From NCBI GenBank assembly GCA_023249405.1, contig JAHFCR010000026.1, positions 1 to 37,909 of the forward strand: DNA of 37,909 nt, in the 5' to 3' direction. The notes under the pieces are model-generated. The model was given only the letters and a program-made list of their open reading frames with translations, was not told where the DNA came from and ran no database searches. The position numbers were made by a program, and so were the translations under genes. Shown here piece by piece: positions 16,067-24,647 of the stretch (its first letter is position 1; every line of letters starts with the position of its first letter). This DNA comes from Peptococcaceae bacterium (lineage in GTDB: Bacteria > Bacillota > DSM-12270 > Thermacetogeniales > Thermacetogeniaceae).

Positions 16067-17370
16067 GAGCATCCAGAAGAGTCAACACGGGTGTTGGCTT
16101 GCCAGTCAACCGCAGAAAGCATAACTCTACCCACACTCTTCTGTTGATTTTACTTGTTATTTTAGTAGCCCTGGAGATCGTGCGGGATCTATCGTACCCG
16201 CAGTTTTCATTGGAATTACCGGCATCGCCTATAAATTCCATAGTGGGCCGGATCGATGCTCAGCAGCAATTAATTGACATGTCCGTGTCCGTGATCAACA
16301 GCGATGGGAAATACCTGTCAGATCCTGCAAAAGACAGCTGGACCGACAGCGATACCAGTTTCAAACTGGATGCAGTAAACATTGCCGCTACGAAAAGTCG
16401 CTATCTATACAGATGGCAGATACCCTTGGGTTTTATACTACCAACTGGTGTTTATAGGCTGGTGGTGACCGTGCGGCAATGGCCAAATTTGGTGTTCAAG
16501 AAAGTCCTGCCTTTGAATATCTCGGAAGAAGCAGATGCCAATATGCTGTTGAACTGCGTTAAATATCTGGCATCTTCGAAGTTGCAGGGACGCGCACCTG
16601 GACAGAATGGAGGCAATATGGCGGCGCAGTATATAGCCAATCAGTTTCAAGCCTATGGCCTGCAGCCTGGAGGTATGGACGGCTGGTACCAGCCTGTTAA
16701 GTGTTATCTCTTCAGGCTTATTTACTTGAATCTCCGATGGGTGCCCGTGTTGGAACGAAATAGCCCGATACCGTCGGAGAACGTGATTGGAATAGTGCCG
16801 GGCAGAAGCAAGCAGGCGATTATCGTCTCGGCTCACTATGATCATTTGGGCGTCTATGGCGGCGCTACTTATTACGGCGCCAACGACAACGCATCGGGAG
16901 TATCAGTGTTAATGGAAGCGGCGCGTATCCTGGCAAAAGAACCCTCTCCTCAATATACACTGATTTTTGCCGCCTGGACTGGTGAGGAGCAAGGTTTTCT
17001 CGGTTCCGGCTGGTTTGCCGGCCAGTATCGCGGTAAAGTACTGGCGGTGCTCAATCTCGATTCTGTTGGGAATAATGCCGGCCAGTTAGTAGCTCACAGT
17101 GACAATGAAAGGCTCAATGAGGGCATCAAGGACGCTGCTATCCGTTCCGGAGTGAAGCTGATCGATAATCCGGAGCAATTGATGCCTGGCGATGCGGTAT
17201 CGTTTTCCAAAAGAGGCACCCCGGCAGTGGATATCTACTCACCCTTCTGGCTTAGAAACAACCATACCACCAGGGATGACATAGCGAATGTTGATGCTGC
17301 GAGTCTTAAAAAAGCGGCCCAATTCTTGCTTGATCTGGTGGGGTCATTGGAAGGGCATCAGTATAATTGA
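16063..17370 (+). CDS. Membrane-anchored M28-family metallopeptidase inside the flagellar operon
   Basis: This is a predicted di-zinc exopeptidase of peptidase family M28 (aminopeptidase-like). It has a basic N-terminus, one membrane helix (about 24-40, LLLILLVILVALEIV), a beta-rich Ig-like region (about 50-155) and the M28 domain (about 160-430), which should lie outside the membrane. All expected metal and catalytic residues are present: H258 in SAHYDHLG, D275 in GANDNASG, E308-E309 in WTGEEQGFLGS, D333 in LNLDSVG and H401 in NNHTTRDD. It lies between fliM and fliL on the same strand, with gaps of 81 and 26 bases, so it should be co-transcribed. Its substrate is unknown. Such a gene is not a standard flagellar component; a wall-peptide or protein-trimming role is only inference. 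Confidence 0.9.
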   Translation: MRASRRVNTGVGLPVNRRKHNSTHTLLLILLVILVALEIVRDLSYPQFSLELPASPINSIVGRIDAQQQLIDMSVSVINSDGKYLSDPAKDSWTDSDTSFKLDAVNIAATKSRYLYRWQIPLGFILPTGVYRLVVTVRQWPNLVFKKVLPLNISEEADANMLLNCVKYLASSKLQGRAPGQNGGNMAAQYIANQFQAYGLQPGGMDGWYQPVKCYLFRLIYLNLRWVPVLERNSPIPSENVIGIVPGRSKQAIIVSAHYDHLGVYGGATYYGANDNASGVSVLMEAARILAKEPSPQYTLIFAAWTGEEQGFLGSGWFAGQYRGKVLAVLNLDSVGNNAGQLVAHSDNERLNEGIKDAAIRSGVKLIDNPEQLMPGDAVSFSKRGTPAVDIYSPFWLRNNHTTRDDIANVDAASLKKAAQFLLDLVGSLEGHQYN

Positions 17371-17396
17371 CATTTTAATAAAGGAGAGCGTAAAGA

Positions 17397-17855
17397 ATGG
17401 CTGGGGGAGAAACTGTTGCCGTTTCCAAAAATGCTGGCTCCAAGAACAATGGGAAAGCGATTTTCATAGCCGTAGGGCTGGTGGCGGTTTTATTTATCGT
17501 TATCATGGGCTTTTTTCTCGTCACTAAAACATCTGGCGCCACTAAGCCGGTACCAGAAAAAGCTATCTTGCACGATATGGGCGAATTTACCACTAACCTT
17601 TCAGACATCAGCCAACTGAAGTATATCAAGGTAAAAGTGGTTCTGAAACTGGATAACGCTAAGCTGGAAAATGAGATCAAGGATCAGGAGCCGATCCTGC
17701 AGGATAGCCTGATCGGCTTATTGAACAGCAAGACCAGCACAGATATCATGGATGATCGCTCCAAGCTAAAATCGGAGGCCATAACTCTACTTAACAGACA
17801 TCTGACTGCAGGCAAGGTCATTGATATCTATTTTTCTGATCTGGTCATGCAGTAG
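17397..17855 (+). CDS. fliL: Flagellar basal body-associated protein FliL
   Basis: FliL is a single-pass membrane protein that surrounds and supports the stator. The 152 residues have one helix (about 22-43, IFIAVGLVAVLFIVIMGFFL) and a periplasmic domain with GEFTTNLSD, YIKVKVVLKLDN and a C-terminal LTAGKVIDIYFSDLVMQ typical of the family. The ATG follows AAAGGAG. It comes directly before motA-motB, consistent with its stator role. Confidence 0.94.
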   Translation: MAGGETVAVSKNAGSKNNGKAIFIAVGLVAVLFIVIMGFFLVTKTSGATKPVPEKAILHDMGEFTTNLSDISQLKYIKVKVVLKLDNAKLENEIKDQEPILQDSLIGLLNSKTSTDIMDDRSKLKSEAITLLNRHLTAGKVIDIYFSDLVMQ

Positions 17856-17909
17856 GTGTATTAAGTGTGCGCTTGACCAAGTCCATACCAACAACTGGAG
17901 TGTTTTCAG

Positions 17910-18701
17910 ATGGATCTATCTACTCTGCTGGGACTGATCATCGGGTTTGCCTGCGTTATATCGGCATTCCTGATCGAGGGAGGCAAGATCGGAGCCCTAT
18001 TCTCCCTCTCCGCTTTATTGATTGTACTGGGCGGCACCGCCGGGGCTACCACCATTTCTTTCGGGCTGGATAATTTAAAAAACATTCCCGCCCTGATTGC
18101 TATTGCATTTAAAAACCAAAAATACGATTTGAATGAACTGATCCGGCAATTTGTAGCCTTTGCCGATCAGGCTAGGCGTGAGGGCATTTTAAGCCTGGAA
18201 AACAGCCTGGAGCATGTCGACAATACTCTTTTGAAGACTGGGCTACAATTGATCATCGACGGTATTGAAACGCCGGTTTTTCGTGATCTCTTGGAAAATC
18301 AGGTTGCTTATATGGAAGCGAGACATGAGCGGGGCATCGCCATGTTTGAAGCGGCCGGGGGCTATTCACCGACCATGGGGATTATTGGAACCGTCATGGG
18401 TCTGGTGCATGTGCTTGCCAGTATGAGTTCGCCGGAGACGCTGGCACCGGCGATCGCGGTTGCTTTCATTGCCACGCTCTACGGCATCGGACTGGCCAAC
18501 CTCCTGTGGCTGCCGATCGCCGCCAAGCTGAAAGCTAAAAGCAGCGAGGAAATACTCTACCACAGCCTCACTGTGGAGGGACTGCTGTCGATCCAGGAAA
18601 AAGAGAACCCTAACTTCATTAGGGAAAAACTGGTTGCTTTCCTGAGTCCGCAAAGTATGCGTAATCTTAAGGGGCCAATGAAGGATGAAGCCGAAGCGTA
18701 G
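17910..18701 (+). CDS. motA: Flagellar stator protein MotA
   Basis: MotA is the ion-channel and torque subunit of the stator. The 263 residues contain four membrane helices (about 4-22, 28-48, 150-172 and 183-205), the cytoplasmic loop with VAYMEARHERGIAMFEAAGG and the family motif GYSPTMGIIGTVMGLVHVL. Whether the ion is H+ (MotA) or Na+ (MotP) cannot be decided here. The end overlaps motB by 17 bases, so the pair is tightly coupled. Confidence 0.93.
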   Translation: MDLSTLLGLIIGFACVISAFLIEGGKIGALFSLSALLIVLGGTAGATTISFGLDNLKNIPALIAIAFKNQKYDLNELIRQFVAFADQARREGILSLENSLEHVDNTLLKTGLQLIIDGIETPVFRDLLENQVAYMEARHERGIAMFEAAGGYSPTMGIIGTVMGLVHVLASMSSPETLAPAIAVAFIATLYGIGLANLLWLPIAAKLKAKSSEEILYHSLTVEGLLSIQEKENPNFIREKLVAFLSPQSMRNLKGPMKDEAEA

Positions 18702-19407
18702 GGCTAAAGCAAATAATTCGGAGCGCTGGTTGCTCACGTATTCTGACTTGGTCACCCTCCTCATGATCTTTTTTATCATGATGTACGTGATCAGCAACGT
18801 CAACACTCAGAAGTTTCAAGCGCTGGCGAGGGTTCTGGGTTCGGCGTTCGGCAGTTCCAATATTCTCAACAGCGGGGATGCCATTCTTCCAGAAACAGTT
18901 AGCAATAGTGGCCCCGTTAGCAGCGATGCCTCGCAACTGGCGCTATTAAAAAAACAGATCGAAGAACAAGTAGCCGCGGCGGGTTTCGGTGGGAAAGTGA
19001 CGGTCAGCCTGGAAGAGCGCGGCCTGGTGGTCAGTATTCAGGACACCATACTCTTCATTAGCGGTTCAGCCTCTCTGACGCCTGAAGCCGGTTCCATCAT
19101 CACGAAAATCGGCATAACGCTCAAGCCGCTGCCAAATTTCGTCCGTATTGAGGGCCACACCGACAATGTACCTATTCACAACCAGCAATTTCCGTCCAAT
19201 TGGGAACTGTCGGTGGCGAGAGCGACCGATGTGGTGCAGGAGTTGATTACGCAATGCGGAATATCTCCCAGTCGCCTGTCGGCTACCGGTTACGGAGAAT
19301 ATCGCCCGCTTGCTGCCAATGACACGGATGAGCACCGGCAAATAAACAGGAGAGTGGATATCCTGATCCTGAGCGGCACCTTCAACCCGGTAGAACCACA
19401 GATATAG
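18685..19407 (+). CDS. motB: Flagellar stator protein MotB
   Basis: MotB anchors the stator to peptidoglycan and completes the ion channel. The 240 residues have the N-terminal basic segment, the membrane helix carrying the essential Asp21 (LLTYSDLVTLLMIFFIMMY), a linker and plug region, and a C-terminal OmpA-like peptidoglycan-binding domain with RIEGHTDNVPIHNQQFPSNW and ELSVARATDVVQEL. The ATG at 18685 is inside the end of motA; AAGGGG ten bases upstream is the likely ribosome site. Confidence 0.95.
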   Translation: MKPKRRAKANNSERWLLTYSDLVTLLMIFFIMMYVISNVNTQKFQALARVLGSAFGSSNILNSGDAILPETVSNSGPVSSDASQLALLKKQIEEQVAAAGFGGKVTVSLEERGLVVSIQDTILFISGSASLTPEAGSIITKIGITLKPLPNFVRIEGHTDNVPIHNQQFPSNWELSVARATDVVQELITQCGISPSRLSATGYGEYRPLAANDTDEHRQINRRVDILILSGTFNPVEPQI

Positions 19408-19516
19408 ATTGAACTGATGTTTGGAGCCGATCGCCAGCAGGCGGAAAAGAATCTAACAAATTATAAGCGAAGTTGCGTATATCGACGGCCAGATCCGTGT
19501 ATCGGGAGTGATTAGC

Positions 19517-20137
19517 TTGACACCAATTGACTTGACCCGGATTTCTGACTATGCGCAGTCGCCGGTCATAAGAGACCGGCATGACGGACCGGCGACTTTC
19601 GGAATAACGCTTGCCAATCGCTTCAGGACAATGCTGGACCGGGCGTTTCAAGATGCGGGCAGTAAGTATGGCCTCGATCCGGCGCTATTAAAAGCAATTG
19701 CCGATGCCGAATCGAGTTTTAACCCCAATGCCTTGTCCGCGCAGGGCGCCATCGGGTTAATGCAGATCATGCCTGATACCGCCAGTTCCCTGGGCGTGGA
19801 TCCTCATGACCCCGGCCAGAGTATTCTCGGCGCTGCCAAATACCTGCGGGCGCTGATAGATGGCTTTCAAGGGAACCTGCAGTTGGCGATCGCTGCTTAC
19901 AATGCAGGTCCGGGCGCAGTCAAAAAATATGGTGGGATTCCTCCCTATAAGGAAACGCAGGATTATGTGGATCGGGTTACCAGCCTCATTAGAAAGTATC
20001 AGAATCCGGCCCAGAACCAGAGTTCCGGTGGCGGGAATGCCTCCACCAGCGTTCCTCAGGATGCCGGCACGATGGCAGAGATCTTCTCGATCTGGACGCA
20101 ATTGCAATTATATGACGCCTTATCAAATTTGAAATGA
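19517..20137 (+). CDS. Lytic transglycosylase of the SLT family, motor-operon encoded
   Basis: This is a peptidoglycan-cleaving lytic transglycosylase. The SLT domain occupies about 45-165 and shows the catalytic Glu in IADAESSFNPNA (about residue 65), then GAIGLMQIMPDTA and LAIAAYNAGPGAVKKYGG. No signal peptide is visible; the leader resembles proteins exported by the flagellar gate or other leaderless routes. TTG at 19517 is favoured because GGGAG lies eight bases before it; GTG at 19508 is the alternative. It lies between motB and fliH after a 109-base gap with no clear promoter. Together with the hydrolase-less FlgJ it could open the wall for the rod. Confidence 0.9.
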   Translation: MTPIDLTRISDYAQSPVIRDRHDGPATFGITLANRFRTMLDRAFQDAGSKYGLDPALLKAIADAESSFNPNALSAQGAIGLMQIMPDTASSLGVDPHDPGQSILGAAKYLRALIDGFQGNLQLAIAAYNAGPGAVKKYGGIPPYKETQDYVDRVTSLIRKYQNPAQNQSSGGGNASTSVPQDAGTMAEIFSIWTQLQLYDALSNLK

Positions 20138-20179
20138 GCAAGTGGTGAGCAAATAGGGGCGATTAGCGAGGGCGAGGCT

Positions 20180-20953
20180 ATGACTAACAAGATTTTGAAG
20201 GCTGCTTCGGTGAGGGTATCTACTGTCCTGCCTCTTGAAGCAGGAACCGTCAAGAACTATCCGGAGCAATTCCGGATGCCGGATGAGGCCGGCAAGGAAC
20301 CGGATGAGGCCGGCAAGGAATCTGAAATGATCATTGCTGAAACCAAGCTGATTGCCTGCCAACTGTTGAACGATGCCAAACTGCAGGCCGAGAAGGTCAT
20401 TGCTGAAGCTAAGCAGCAGGCTGCCCAGATTCTAGACCAGGCTACAACCGATGCTGAGGCGATCAATGAGCAGGCTAGGCAGACCGGCTACAAGGCAGGT
20501 CATCGGGACGGTTTGCTGACACTGGCGCAAGAGAGAAAAGAAGTGGCCAATGAAGGGTCATTGCAGAAGAGAAACCTGGAGCAGGAAAGGCTGCGCATGA
20601 TCAGAGAGCTGGAGCCCTCACTGATTCAGTTATCACTGCAGATAGCCAAAAAGATCATCCATGCGGATCTCCGGTTGTTTCCGGAACAGGCGTCCAGGAT
20701 TGCGGAGTCGGTGCTCGCCCAAGTTAGAGAGTCTGGCCAGGTAATTCTCAAAACCAGTCCCTCCAATAAAAATATGGTTGCTCCACTGATCGATAACAAT
20801 ACAAGCGGTAACAAGGTTGAAATGGTAATAGACGATGCTCTTAATAGCGGAGACTTTGTCGCTCAGACCACTTTCGGCATGATTGACGGTACTGTCGATG
20901 GCCAGTTGGATGTAATCAAGCACCAACTGTTGGAGGCTGCCAAGAATGATTGA
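20180..20953 (+). CDS. fliH: Flagellar export ATPase regulator FliH
   Basis: FliH binds FliI and links it to the C-ring. The 257 residues have a variable N-terminus, a long Ala/Glu/Gln coiled coil (about 55-100, AKLQAEKVIAEAKQQAAQIL), the GYKAGHRDGL stretch of the family and a C-terminal domain (IQLSLQIAKKIIHADL onward). A perfect 21-bp tandem duplication near the N-terminus encodes PDEAGKE twice. It overlaps fliI by eight bases. Confidence 0.9.
   Translation: MTNKILKAASVRVSTVLPLEAGTVKNYPEQFRMPDEAGKEPDEAGKESEMIIAETKLIACQLLNDAKLQAEKVIAEAKQQAAQILDQATTDAEAINEQARQTGYKAGHRDGLLTLAQERKEVANEGSLQKRNLEQERLRMIRELEPSLIQLSLQIAKKIIHADLRLFPEQASRIAESVLAQVRESGQVILKTSPSNKNMVAPLIDNNTSGNKVEMVIDDALNSGDFVAQTTFGMIDGTVDGQLDVIKHQLLEAAKND
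20279..20320. repeat. 21-bp tandem duplication in fliH
   Basis: Two adjacent perfect 21-base copies (20279-20299 and 20300-20320) encode PDEAGKE-PDEAGKE in frame. They lie in the variable N-terminal part of FliH, where length change should be tolerated. The site may vary between strains. Confidence 0.95.
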
Positions 20954-22268
20954 TCTAAACAAGTATGTGCATTATCTCGATGGTTTCGATCCGATCAAGT
21001 ATCGGGGCGAGATCACCCAGATCATCGGATTGGCTATCGAATCCCATGGTCCGCCTGGCAGTATAGGAGAACTCTGCTATATCACCTCGCCGGATGCCCA
21101 GATCAGGGCAGAAATTGTGGGCTTCCGGGATCAATCGACACTGCTGATGCCGTTGGGAGAAACACAGGAAGTCAGGCCTGGCTGCCAGGTGATCGCCTCG
21201 GGAGACATCTTCCGGGTCAGGGTCGGGTTTGGCCTGATCGGGCGCATCCTCAGCGGCCTAGGCGATCCGATCGATGAGGGCGAGCCGATCTTAACCTCAG
21301 AATGGCGTCCGGTCAGTTCTGCCCCTCCCAATCCTTTAAAGCGAAGCCGGATCCGGGATGTGCTTACCTTGGGGATCAAGGCCATAGACGGGTTGCTAAC
21401 CGTCGGCAAGGGGCAGCGCATGGGGATCTTTGCCGGCAGCGGAGTGGGCAAGAGCACCTTGCTGGGGATGATTGCCAGGAATACTACAGCCGATATCAAT
21501 GTCATTGCCCTGATCGGCGAACGCGGCAGAGAGGTCAAGGAATTTATCGAGAAAAACCTCGGTCCGGAGGGGTTGAAACGCTCCGTGGTGGTGGTGGCCA
21601 CCTCTGATCAGCCGCCCCTGGTCCGGATCAAGGGAGCGTTTGTGGCCACCGCTATTGCCGAATATTTTCGGGAGCAGGGAAAAGATGTGCTGCTGATGAT
21701 GGATTCCGTCACCAGATTTGCCATGGCCCAGAGAGAGGTGGGCCTGGCCGTCGGAGAACCCCCGGCCACCCGCGGATACACTCCCTCTGTCTTTGCCATC
21801 CTGCCGAAACTTCTTGAGCGCGCCGGATCAGCAAATACGGGGACGATCACCGGCCTGTACACGGTCCTGGTAGATGGTGACGATTTTAATGAACCGATTA
21901 CCGATGCCGTGAGAGGCATCCTGGACGGCCATATCATGCTATCCCGCCAACTGGCGTCCCAGAACCACTATCCCGCCATCGATGTCCTGGGGTCGGTCAG
22001 CCGCTTGCTGAATGATCTGGTGGCGCCGGATTACCTGGAACAGGTCGGACACTTTAAGAGGGTTCTGGCCACCTATCAGGAGGCCAAGGACCTCATCGAG
22101 GTAGGGGCGTATAAAACCGGAGCCAACGTCCAGATCGATGAGGCAATCGCCATGATCGACCGGTGCGGGAGCTTTTTAAGACAGAAAGTTGATGAGGTGT
22201 TCACCTTTGACGATACGAAGAACATCCTTGGCAATCTATTTAACGTTAACCGTGGGGCGCAGCCATGA
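20946..22268 (+). CDS. fliI: Flagellum-specific export ATPase FliI
   Basis: FliI is the F1-beta-like ATPase of the flagellar type III export apparatus. The 440 residues carry the family landmarks: GRILSGLGDPIDEG, the P-loop FAGSGVGKSTLLG (about 160-172), ALIGERGREVKEFIE, the Walker B LLMMDSVTRFAMAQRE and GEPPATRGYTPSVF. The ATG lies inside the end of fliH, and the stop overlaps the ATG of fliJ (ATGA). Length is normal. Confidence 0.97.
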   Translation: MIDLNKYVHYLDGFDPIKYRGEITQIIGLAIESHGPPGSIGELCYITSPDAQIRAEIVGFRDQSTLLMPLGETQEVRPGCQVIASGDIFRVRVGFGLIGRILSGLGDPIDEGEPILTSEWRPVSSAPPNPLKRSRIRDVLTLGIKAIDGLLTVGKGQRMGIFAGSGVGKSTLLGMIARNTTADINVIALIGERGREVKEFIEKNLGPEGLKRSVVVVATSDQPPLVRIKGAFVATAIAEYFREQGKDVLLMMDSVTRFAMAQREVGLAVGEPPATRGYTPSVFAILPKLLERAGSANTGTITGLYTVLVDGDDFNEPITDAVRGILDGHIMLSRQLASQNHYPAIDVLGSVSRLLNDLVAPDYLEQVGHFKRVLATYQEAKDLIEVGAYKTGANVQIDEAIAMIDRCGSFLRQKVDEVFTFDDTKNILGNLFNVNRGAQP

Positions 22269-22729
22269 ACCGGTTCCAATTCCGCCTGCAAAAATATATG
22301 AATCTCAAGCAACAGCAGGAAGATCTGCAGCGCCTGGCGGTTGCCGGCGCTCAGGCAGCCTATGAAGAGGAAAAGAGGAAACTGGAGGCAGTAAACAAAG
22401 GAATCGCCGGCCTGCTTGAGAATAACGCCGCTCTTCGCCAGAAGGGCCTGGATGTCGAGTTGCTGTTGTCCGCGGAGTCTTACTATGCATTCCTGATCAG
22501 TCGCCGACAGGAACAGGCCGTTGCTGTGGAGAGCGCTGAGTTGCGACTGGCGGAGGCCAGGGACAAACTGCTGGCCTTTCAACGGGATCGCAAACTGCTG
22601 CAGAGGCTCCGGGACAAGCGTTGGCAGGGCTATTACCAGGATTTCCTGGCTACAGAGCAAAAAAATCTTGATGAAATCGGAACTGCCAGGTCAGGTAAGC
22701 AGGGGAGGCGGCTCAGGCGAAGCATCTAA
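22265..22729 (+). CDS. fliJ: Flagellar export chaperone FliJ
   Basis: FliJ is the small coiled-coil stalk of the export ATPase. The 154 residues are almost wholly helical, beginning FQFRLQKYMNLKQQQEDLQR, with many Glu, Gln, Leu and Arg residues and the typical KRWQGYYQDFLATEQKNLDEI near the end. The last residues (GKQGRRLRRSI) are basic and extend beyond the usual family end, overlapping the apparent start zone of the next gene. Confidence 0.9.
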   Translation: MNRFQFRLQKYMNLKQQQEDLQRLAVAGAQAAYEEEKRKLEAVNKGIAGLLENNAALRQKGLDVELLLSAESYYAFLISRRQEQAVAVESAELRLAEARDKLLAFQRDRKLLQRLRDKRWQGYYQDFLATEQKNLDEIGTARSGKQGRRLRRSI

Positions 22730-22776
22730 AAATATGGGGAGTCATTCTTCTCTGTCTGTTACTGGCCGGCGCTGGG

Positions 22777-23280
22777 GTGGCGGTGGCTTCAGCAACTGGT
22801 CGGATCAACATCAAGGATATTCTGGGCAAGATGCCCCTGGCCAATTCTCGCGCCTCTCAAAATGCGGGTGAAATTGATGCTGTGGCCTATAACTCCCTGA
22901 AGCAGGAAAACAGCAGTCTGAAACAACAGGTGGCCATGCTCCAGAAAGAGGTCGCCCTTAATCAGGAGGGCCAGCCGGGTACGCCCATAACCACGCAGGG
23001 CATTGCCACTCTAGCTGGCGTGGTGCAGCAACAGGCAACTTTCAAGGACCTGGCCGGCTACTACGGGAGCATGAAACCTGCCGAAGCCGTTGCCATCCTC
23101 AACAACCTTGATCCCCAGATGACTGCCGGCATTTTACACGCCATGGACAAGGACCAGGCAGGCCAGATCCTGGCTGCTATGGACCCGGCACAAGCGGCCA
23201 AGGCGGTGGGGCTCATTGCGGCGATCAGTAATGCCATCAATAATCAGGCAGACAGCCTGGGAACGGGGGCGACGCCTTGA
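22777..23280 (+). CDS. MotE/YlxF-like protein (MgtE N-terminal-type domain), start uncertain
   Basis: This resembles the small membrane protein found between fliJ and fliK in many Firmicutes. The part after GTG 22777 has a coiled coil (YNSLKQENSSLKQQVAMLQKE) and an MgtE-N-like helical repeat (LAGYYGSMKPAEAVAILNNL, MDKDQAGQILAAMDP). The open frame extends back to 22699, and codons 22720-22776 encode a basic start followed by a good membrane anchor (WGVILLCLLLAGAGVAVAS), which the family normally has. That extension contains no ATG, GTG or TTG. The GCG at 22717 lies eight bases after GGGGAGG, just where a start codon would be expected. Either an unusual start or a base error is likely, and the true protein probably has about 187 residues. 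Confidence 0.8.
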   Translation: MAVASATGRINIKDILGKMPLANSRASQNAGEIDAVAYNSLKQENSSLKQQVAMLQKEVALNQEGQPGTPITTQGIATLAGVVQQQATFKDLAGYYGSMKPAEAVAILNNLDPQMTAGILHAMDKDQAGQILAAMDPAQAAKAVGLIAAISNAINNQADSLGTGATP

Positions 23281-23840
23281 GAAGCAGGATAAGAGCAGCA
23301 AGCGTTTGTGTGAATGCCAGCCTCTTCTGGTTGCTTTCTTTGAGCCTGGCCGCGTACCTGACCGTTTTTAACGGGTATCCGGCGGAGGCGGCAACCGCGC
23401 AGGACAATCTGCAACTGGGGGCATCGTTACCATCCCCTGACATTGGCGGTTTCCTGCTGCGGCTGGTATTCAGCCTGATCATCGTGATCGGCCTGGTGCT
23501 GGTGCTGGTCAAGCTGTTGCAGAAGAATTCCCTGCTCTCCCGGCAGAGCGCCTGGGCCAAAGTAATCGACCAGGTGGCTATCGGGCCGAACAGGATGCTG
23601 GTTCTGGCCGAGATCTTTGGCAAAGTCTACGTGCTCGGCGTCACCGACCATAATATTACCACGCTGCTGGGCGAAAAGGAGATCGATCTCTCAGAGTTCA
23701 AGCAGGTGGTGGCGGACGCCGAGAGGAAAAGGGGCATCCCTTCATATTTCAATAAACCATTCTTACAAATATTGGAATCAAAGCTGCAGGATCTGAAAAG
23801 AAATTATTCAGGCGCTGGGAAGGGTGATCGGCCAAGGTGA
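23277..23840 (+). CDS. fliO: Flagellar biosynthesis protein FliO
   Basis: FliO helps assemble the FliP export-gate ring. The 187 residues have an N-terminal signal-like helix (about 12-35), a second membrane helix (about 60-80, LVFSLIIVIGLVLVLVKLL) and the FliO core VIDQVAIGPNRMLVLAEIFGK with VYVLGVTDHNITTLL. The start is TTG at 23277, overlapping the preceding stop, with GGGGG seven bases upstream. It leads the fliO-fliP-fliQ-fliR-flhB-flhA export-gate block. Confidence 0.9.
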   Translation: MRSRIRAASVCVNASLFWLLSLSLAAYLTVFNGYPAEAATAQDNLQLGASLPSPDIGGFLLRLVFSLIIVIGLVLVLVKLLQKNSLLSRQSAWAKVIDQVAIGPNRMLVLAEIFGKVYVLGVTDHNITTLLGEKEIDLSEFKQVVADAERKRGIPSYFNKPFLQILESKLQDLKRNYSGAGKGDRPR

Positions 23841-24613
23841 GCATCAAAAAGAAGGGTACGGTCACCATCGTCGCACTGGCGCTGGGAATCCTGTTCTACT
23901 GTGCTTTTTATACCGGGTGGGCCCGGGCGGCATCCCCTCCCGTGCCCGGTATCAGCCTGAATGTGGGAACTTCCAACAATCCCCAGGATGTTTCGCAGTC
24001 ACTGCAGATCCTGTTAATGCTCACGGTGCTGTCGCTGGCCCCGGCCATCCTGATCATGATGACCTCCTTTATCAGGATCATCGTGGTGCTCTCGTTCTTG
24101 CGCAGCGCCCTGGCCACACAGCAGATGCCCCCGAATCAGGTGCTCGTCGGGCTGGCGCTCTTTTTAACATTCTTTATCATGGCGCCGACCTTCCAGCAAG
24201 TAAACACTGTGGCCGTACAGCCGTACCTGCAGGGGCAGGTCACTCAGGCTGAGGCTTTCCAGCGCGGCATGGAGCCGCTGCGTTCATTCATGTTCAAGCA
24301 GACACGGCAAGAGGACCTGGCCTTGTTCATGTCTCTGTCCAATTTACCCAAACCTAACAGCTATGTCGATATCCCGACCTACGTGGTTATTCCGGCCTTT
24401 GCTATCAGTGAACTGAAGACGGCGTTTGAGATCGGATTTATACTCTTTGTGCCTTTCCTGATCATCGATATGGTGGTGGCCAGCACGCTGATGTCCATGG
24501 GCATGATGATGCTACCTCCGATGATGATCTCGTTGCCCTTCAAATTGCTCCTGTTTATTATGGTGGATGGTTGGGCGCTGGTGGTCAAGTCATTGGTCCT
24601 AAGTTTTCATTAG
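23837..24613 (+). CDS. fliP: Flagellar export gate protein FliP
   Basis: FliP is the main ring subunit of the flagellar type III export gate. The 258 residues start with a cleavable-type signal sequence ending in GWARAASP, then LLMLTVLSLAPAILIMMTSF, RIIVVLSFLRSALATQQMPPNQVLVGLALFLT-type helices, and the C-terminal LIIDMVVASTLMSMGMMMLPP block. The start is GTG at 23837, overlapping the fliO stop. Length and motifs are standard. Confidence 0.96.
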   Translation: MSIKKKGTVTIVALALGILFYCAFYTGWARAASPPVPGISLNVGTSNNPQDVSQSLQILLMLTVLSLAPAILIMMTSFIRIIVVLSFLRSALATQQMPPNQVLVGLALFLTFFIMAPTFQQVNTVAVQPYLQGQVTQAEAFQRGMEPLRSFMFKQTRQEDLALFMSLSNLPKPNSYVDIPTYVVIPAFAISELKTAFEIGFILFVPFLIIDMVVASTLMSMGMMMLPPMMISLPFKLLLFIMVDGWALVVKSLVLSFH

Positions 24614-24647
24614 AATGAAGCATCAACTCCGATAGGAGGACATGGAA

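Noticed and set aside
23824-24252. 142-residue plus-strand frame overlapping fliP
   Set aside because: It is out of frame with a clear FliP, and its product is Gly/Ala/His-rich with no family likeness.
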